Source of the DNA: an uncultured Bacilli bacterium
Lineage (GTDB): Bacteria > Bacillota_I > Bacilli_A > RF39 > UBA660
DNA length: 8,852 bases
NCBI GenBank assembly: GCA_944331725.1
Contig: CALVJE010000039.1
Coordinates: 1-8,852, forward strand
Reading direction: 5' to 3'
The notes under the pieces: generated by a model
What the model saw: the letters and a program-made list of their open reading frames with translations, nothing else
What the model was told of the DNA's origin: nothing
Database searches by the model: none
In this document: piece by piece, positions 6,028-8,852 of the stretch
Position numbering within the stretch: position 1 is the stretch's first letter
Layout of the letters: the number at the start of each line of letters is the position of its first letter
Position numbers and translations under genes: made by a program

Positions 6028-6906
6028 TTACATCAACAATTGAATATCTTTTTTCTTCAATCCAGTATAACTCATTATCTTATTAACAGTTTCTCCTGCT
6101 TGTAACATTGATTTTGCAATAGAAGTAGCCATCTCCTTTTTACCTTCTATTTTACCTTCTTTTCTTCCTTCTTTTTTACCCTCTTTTCTACCATCTTGTT
6201 TACCATCGCTATAGCCATCACTTCTAGCAGAATTTATCTCTTTTCTATGTACTATCTCTGCATCATAATATGCTCCAAATTCATCATCTAATCCTAATTC
6301 TTTTAACTTTTCCATAATTATTTTTCCCTCCTTTAGATCTCCTACTATTCTTTCCATTTCTTCATATGACTCTGCTGTTAACATTGATAAATATGTTTCA
6401 TATTTATTTGTTCCATCATATACTATTCCTTTATATTCCCCTAAATCTATGGTAATTATTCTTACATCTTTTAAATAAGCTTTAGTTTTATAATCTTCTA
6501 GCTTATAATCCTTTTTATTCCATTTCTTTACTTTAGCACTTTTTATCTTATTATTTAGATTTATTTGCGTAACATATCTATGATAATACTGTTCTCCTTG
6601 TAAATAACCATTACCTGCCATTCTTAGGGCATACTTAATATTCTTTATTATAGTATGATCATAAACATCTTGATTAAACTCTAAATTAACAAGTCTATTC
6701 TTATTAAGAAATATAGTATCTGCTCTATAATCTTTAACCTTATTACCTGTATTAAGTTCATTATCCATTAAGTTATATTTTTTTAGATCAATACCTGTTT
6801 TATATTTAATAAGCTCTTCATAAAACCATCTATAATGATCATCTTTAACTAGGGCTTTAGCAGTTGTATCTGCCATTAATGATATAAATCTTGGAACTTT
6901 ATTCAT
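6028..6906 (-). CDS. Rpn-family PD-(D/E)XK nuclease / putative transposase
   Basis: This 292-residue protein starts at ATG 6904-6906, chosen because AAGGAGG lies at 6914-6920; the longer frame to 6966 has no such site. The N-terminal half is the PD-(D/E)XK nuclease-family transposase (Rpn) domain. It has the opening PRFISLMADTTAKALVKDD, an acidic helix (E30/E31), and the core D63 ... E76-F-N78 (ExN in place of the usual ExK/ExQ). This is followed by linker strands and, from residue 198, a C-terminal part with six GxxE/D four-residue repeats (235-258). It ends in a helix-turn-helix-like tail. Family members promote recA-independent recombination and cut DNA in E. coli, and are linked to phage defence and toxicity. 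A strong internal ribosome binding site before Met198 could give a nested 95-residue product. A promoter lies about 200 bases upstream, and a C-terminal-only gene follows directly. Confidence 0.88.
   Translation of the reverse strand: MNKVPRFISLMADTTAKALVKDDHYRWFYEELIKYKTGIDLKKYNLMDNELNTGNKVKDYRADTIFLNKNRLVNLEFNQDVYDHTIIKNIKYALRMAGNGYLQGEQYYHRYVTQINLNNKIKSAKVKKWNKKDYKLEDYKTKAYLKDVRIITIDLGEYKGIVYDGTNKYETYLSMLTAESYEEMERIVGDLKEGKIIMEKLKELGLDDEFGAYYDAEIVHRKEINSARSDGYSDGKQDGRKEGKKEGRKEGKIEGKKEMATSIAKSMLQAGETVNKIMSYTGLKKKDIQLLM
6133..6204 (-). repeat. Six 12-base units encoding GKxE/GRKE repeats
   Basis: Residues 235-258 of the Rpn-like protein are six consecutive four-residue units (GKQD, GRKE, GKKE, GRKE, GKIE, GKKE) encoded by imperfect 12-base units. 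A seventh, weaker unit (GYSD) precedes them. Such charged repeats are typical of Rpn C-termini and can change length by slippage without shifting frame. The stand-alone copy keeps only about one unit. Confidence 0.85.
6313..6334 (-). promoter_or_regulatory. Internal ribosome binding site and start inside the Rpn-like gene
   Basis: Within the coding sequence (residues LKEGKIIM), AAAGGAGGG at 6326-6334 precedes an in-frame ATG at 6313-6315 by about 10 bases. This could initiate a 95-residue C-terminal product (Met198 onward). The position matches the start of the separate downstream copy. Intragenic antitoxins of this design are known for E. coli Rpn proteins. Confidence 0.6.
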
Positions 6907-7104
6907 AAGGTTCCCTCCTTTCTGCAATAGTTGTAACATACTCTTAAAACTAATGCAAAAAGGCAATTTTTAAAATTCAAAGAAAATAGACTCTCAATTT
7001 AATATTTTCTCTAGGGGAATTTTAAATATTGATATCAAAAAATCTCTCAATTTACAAAATTCATACTTTTTAAAAAATTTTTCATCTCCTCCTTACTTTC
7101 ATCT
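6907..7104 (-). other. Long leader upstream of the Rpn-like gene
   Basis: About 200 bases separate the predicted transcription start from the Rpn ATG. The leader contains an AAGGAGG (7088-7094) only 2 bases from an ATG (7083-7085) that opens a 12-codon frame (MKNFLKSMNFVN), and two imperfect 40-base direct repeats. No riboswitch or terminator is recognised. It may be a regulatory leader or the remains of a lost gene. Confidence 0.35.
6962..7054. repeat. Imperfect direct repeat in the Rpn leader
   Basis: Positions 6962-7001 and 7015-7054 align without gaps at about 30 of 40 bases, and both end in the identical CTCTCAATTTA. The units are 53 bases apart. Low complexity raises the chance of coincidence, but the exact 11-base ends argue against it. 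The mismatches do not follow the adenine-only pattern of a DGR template pair. Confidence 0.45.
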
Positions 7105-7110
7105 ATCTAC

Positions 7111-7139
7111 AATGTATCATAATAGTTATAATTAATCAA
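7111..7139 (-). promoter_or_regulatory. Promoter upstream of the Rpn-like gene
   Basis: On the minus strand TTGATT (7134-7139), a 17-base spacer and TACATT (7111-7116), preceded by TGA, form an extended -10-like promoter. The same boxes with the same spacing recur upstream of the reverse transcriptase operon (8761-8789), which supports both calls. The -35 begins just 3 bases beyond the reverse transcriptase stop. Confidence 0.6.
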
Positions 7140-7142
7140 GAA

Positions 7143-8093
7143 TTATTTTTCATATTTGAAACAACAGTTTATATTTTTCTTAAGTAATCTTCTTCTTGTC
7201 TTACTAATAATTCTTCTAGATATTTTATTATTCTTAATTTTATAATTAATACCTAAGAAGGTAAATCCTTCAGTACTTTTATATATTTTAGTTTTATTAT
7301 TAAATTCTAATAGATATTCTCTATTAACAATAGATTCTAATATTCTTAAAATATCTTTTAATCTTTCTTTATTACTATCTAAGATAATACCATCATCCAT
7401 ATATCTAATATAGTATTTACAACCTAACTTTTCTTTAATAAAGTGATCTAAGTCATTAAGGTAGAAGACAGCAAGAAACTGAGAAGTATAGTTACCTATA
7501 GGTAAGCCAGTATCTTTCTTATATAATGTATCCATACCTAAATTTCTAATAGTATTATTAACATAATCATAATCAGTAGTATTTAATATTTCTTTAATTA
7601 ATAATAAATCTTCATTACTTAAATATTTACTTAATTTATTAAGTAATACTTTATGATTAATATTATAAAAGTACTTACTAAAATCAAATTTAAGAATATA
7701 GAAAGTATTATATTTATTTTTAATCTTAACAAGATATTTATCTAATAAATATCTTGCATAACTAGTACCTCTTTCTACTCTAGTTGCACAATTACTATCT
7801 ATTAAGTATTTATCTAAAGGTAATAAGACTTTCTTACACACTATATGATTAACTATTTTATCTTCTAAAGTACTACTCATAATAAGTCTTATTTTCTTCT
7901 CTTTTATAGTAAAGATATGATAATTACTATAGATATAATTACCACTATTAATTTTATCTACTAAGATATTACAATTACTATAATAGTTTTTTTCAAAAAG
8001 ATATAATTTCTTTTTATTTCTAATAGATTTTCTTATCTTTAAATAAGCATCTTCTATATCTTTAAACTCTACTTTCACTTTTAATCCATCCAT
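7143..8093 (-). CDS. Reverse transcriptase, DGR type
   Basis: This 316-residue protein has ordered reverse transcriptase motifs: FDFSKYF (catalytic Asp about 137) in motif A; LPIGNYTSQ (197-205); YIRYMDDGI (catalytic YMDD, 231-234) in motif C; and FTFLGINY (277-284). The GxxxSQ form at 200-205 is the hallmark that separates diversity-generating retroelement enzymes from group II intron and retroviral ones (QGxxxSP), although some other bacterial groups approach it. No maturase or endonuclease domain follows, and the C-terminus is basic. The gene overlaps the Avd-like gene by 32 bases and has no strong ribosome binding site, so it is probably translated by coupling. In a DGR the enzyme copies a template RNA with errors at adenines to diversify a target gene. 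No template/variable repeat pair is visible here, so a full DGR is likely but unproven. Confidence 0.85.
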   Translation of the reverse strand: MDGLKVKVEFKDIEDAYLKIRKSIRNKKKLYLFEKNYYSNCNILVDKINSGNYIYSNYHIFTIKEKKIRLIMSSTLEDKIVNHIVCKKVLLPLDKYLIDSNCATRVERGTSYARYLLDKYLVKIKNKYNTFYILKFDFSKYFYNINHKVLLNKLSKYLSNEDLLLIKEILNTTDYDYVNNTIRNLGMDTLYKKDTGLPIGNYTSQFLAVFYLNDLDHFIKEKLGCKYYIRYMDDGIILDSNKERLKDILRILESIVNREYLLEFNNKTKIYKSTEGFTFLGINYKIKNNKISRRIISKTRRRLLKKNINCCFKYEK

Positions 8094-8403
8094 AAATTAA
8101 TTTAGTAATAGTAATATATTTTTTACTTATAGATATATACTTATCTTTAGATATTTCTTTATAAGTAAATAGTTTATAATAGTAATAATCTAATAATTTA
8201 ACTTCTACTAACATTTTTCTTTGAATATATATTCTTTTAGGTCTTTCTAGAGTATTAGTATAATATAAGTAATAAAGTAATTTATAATTAGACTCTATTA
8301 TATTATTTTTAATAGTTTTATATTTATTATTAATATTTAGAATTATTTTATCAGTAATAATATCTATTTCTTTAATTTTATTTTCTAGAACAAAATTACT
8401 CAT
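8062..8403 (-). CDS. avd: Avd-like four-helix-bundle protein (DGR accessory)
   Basis: This 113-residue, basic, fully helical protein sits directly upstream of the reverse transcriptase. Its second half (RKMLVEVKLLDYYYYKLFTY, then EISKDKYISISKKYITITKLIYGWIKSE) fits the Avd/four-helix-bundle pattern of long amphipathic helices ending in an aromatic GW(L/I)K. In known DGRs Avd forms a pentamer that binds nucleic acid and the reverse transcriptase, and it is needed for mutagenic copying. Size, charge, order and the 32-base overlap all agree. Its ATG overlaps the previous gene's stop by 8 bases (ATGAGTAA), with GGAG about 8 bases upstream. Similarity is judged by eye, and four-helix bundles are low in information, so the assignment leans on context. 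Confidence 0.65.
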   Translation of the reverse strand: MSNFVLENKIKEIDIITDKIILNINNKYKTIKNNIIESNYKLLYYLYYTNTLERPKRIYIQRKMLVEVKLLDYYYYKLFTYKEISKDKYISISKKYITITKLIYGWIKSESRV

Positions 8404-8743
8404 AGAACTTCTCCATTTTAGTAATAATCTCTTCGATATTATCTAGATATAAACAATTCTTTAGATTGGTGGATAGTTTATCTATTCTATTAGATAATTT
8501 ACCATATTCTAAATACTTAGAATATTTATTATCAGTAAAAGTAATTGGTTTATCATAATAATAGTTAATATGACATTTATTTAATAAAGTTATTAATTTA
8601 CTCATTGAATTTCTTTCTATATAAAATGTTTCTTTATAAGGTTTATCTAATAGATAACTAACAATATAACTATCATTTCTATTTACATAAATCATTACTC
8701 CTTTACGTTTAAAGTAAACTAAATTATATTCCATTTTTATCAT
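8396..8743 (-). CDS. Small protein, possibly MutS-like (MSL) DGR accessory
   Basis: This 115-residue protein is the first gene of the reverse transcriptase operon. The pattern VYFKRKGVMIYVNRNDSYIV ... SKLITLLNKCHINYYYDKP resembles the mismatch-recognition domain I of MutS (short strand, aromatic residue, then helix and strand). DGR surveys describe small MutS-like (MSL) accessory proteins in some elements, so this is a reasonable but weak guess. The C-terminal half is helical and charged, with no nuclease or membrane motif. The ATG at 8741-8743 has GGAAGG 8 bases upstream and GGAG next to it. The alternative ATG at codon 4 is about 10 bases from GGAG, so the start is uncertain by three codons. 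Expression may depend on the homopolymer-spaced promoter upstream. Confidence 0.6.
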   Translation of the reverse strand: MIKMEYNLVYFKRKGVMIYVNRNDSYIVSYLLDKPYKETFYIERNSMSKLITLLNKCHINYYYDKPITFTDNKYSKYLEYGKLSNRIDKLSTNLKNCLYLDNIEEIITKMEKFYE

Positions 8744-8760
8744 TCTCCTATCCTTCCCTT

Positions 8761-8789
8761 AATGTATCAAAAAAAAAAAAAAAAATCAA
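8761..8789 (-). promoter_or_regulatory. Promoter of the reverse transcriptase operon with 17-base homopolymer spacer
   Basis: On the minus strand TTGATT (8784-8789) and TACATT (8761-8766, preceded by TGA) are 17 bases apart. A run of 17 A on the plus strand (8769-8785) supplies the end of the -35 box and all but two bases of the spacer. The boxes and spacing match the promoter at 7111-7139. Any slippage in the run would move the spacing away from the optimum. Confidence 0.6.
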
Positions 8790-8796
8790 GCATATT

Positions 8797-8816
8797 TGTA
8801 AATTTATAAATTTACA
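8797..8816. repeat. 20-bp perfect palindrome upstream of the reverse transcriptase promoter
   Basis: TGTAAATTTA and TAAATTTACA are exact reverse complements, lying just upstream of the -35 box. It could be an activator or repressor site. Its all-but-AT content makes chance possible. The remaining bases to 8852 are low-complexity AT with no visible gene. Confidence 0.45.
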
Positions 8817-8852
8817 TAAATTTTTTATTATATTTTTTTTATCTATTTTTTT

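Noticed and set aside
6133..6204. CRISPR-like short repeats
   Set aside because: The 12-base units are contiguous, in frame, without spacers, and encode the Gly-Lys-Glu tail of the Rpn-like protein.
6907..6966. Upstream extension of the Rpn-like protein (20 extra residues)
   Set aside because: The AAGGAGG at 6914-6920 lies within it and points to the ATG at 6904-6906, which also gives the family's usual N-terminus.
6967..7142. Candidate DGR template repeat downstream of the reverse transcriptase
   Set aside because: I found no second copy with adenine-specific differences in the window. The internal 40-base repeats differ at mixed bases in both directions.
8744..8852. Origin of replication or attachment site in the AT-rich end
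   Set aside because: Only low-complexity AT, one palindrome and a promoter are visible; there are no DnaA boxes, tRNA end or matching direct repeat.

Overview
The window is very AT-rich, with poly-A/T tracts, small tightly packed genes and clear AGGAGG-type ribosome binding sites. It carries a standard acetate kinase. This suggests a Gram-positive, low-GC Firmicutes or Mollicutes-like genome, such as an uncultured gut Bacilli lineage; this is inference from composition and gene style only. All intact genes end in TAA or TAG, so the genetic code cannot be settled. Apart from ackA, almost everything looks like accessory or mobile/defence DNA. Nearly all genes lie on the minus strand, so the window is best read from right to left.

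Right end (about 7143-8852): a three-gene overlapping operon encodes a small unrecognised protein (possibly the MutS-like DGR accessory type), an Avd-like four-helix-bundle protein, and a reverse transcriptase with IGNYTSQ and YMDD motifs typical of diversity-generating retroelements (DGRs). Its apparent promoter has a spacer that is almost wholly a 17-base homopolymer, a classic layout for slipped-strand phase variation. No template/variable repeat pair or target gene is visible here.

Middle right (5605-7140): a promoter with the same -35, -10 and 17-nt spacing starts a long leader. It is followed by an Rpn-type PD-(D/E)XK nuclease/transposase-family gene with a strong internal ribosome binding site, then a stand-alone gene that copies only the C-terminal part of that protein. 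Together they suggest a toxin with both a nested and a separate antitoxin-like product. A decayed fragment lies between them and ackA.

Centre (4373-5639): ackA (acetate kinase), with its own promoter and a strong intrinsic terminator, is the one clear housekeeping gene.

Middle left (1526-4300): an operon-like set holds two ORF6N-PLD-like paralogues (the first broken by one base) and a RhuM/Fic gene broken by at least five lesions. The two paralogues share near-identical ends around a divergent DNA-binding domain. Inside that domain each gene carries a perfect inverted repeat at the same place, and the two repeats differ by compensating changes.

Left end (1-1521): an HExxH metalloprotease-like gene with its own promoter converges on the 3' end of an unrecognised plus-strand gene cut by the window edge.
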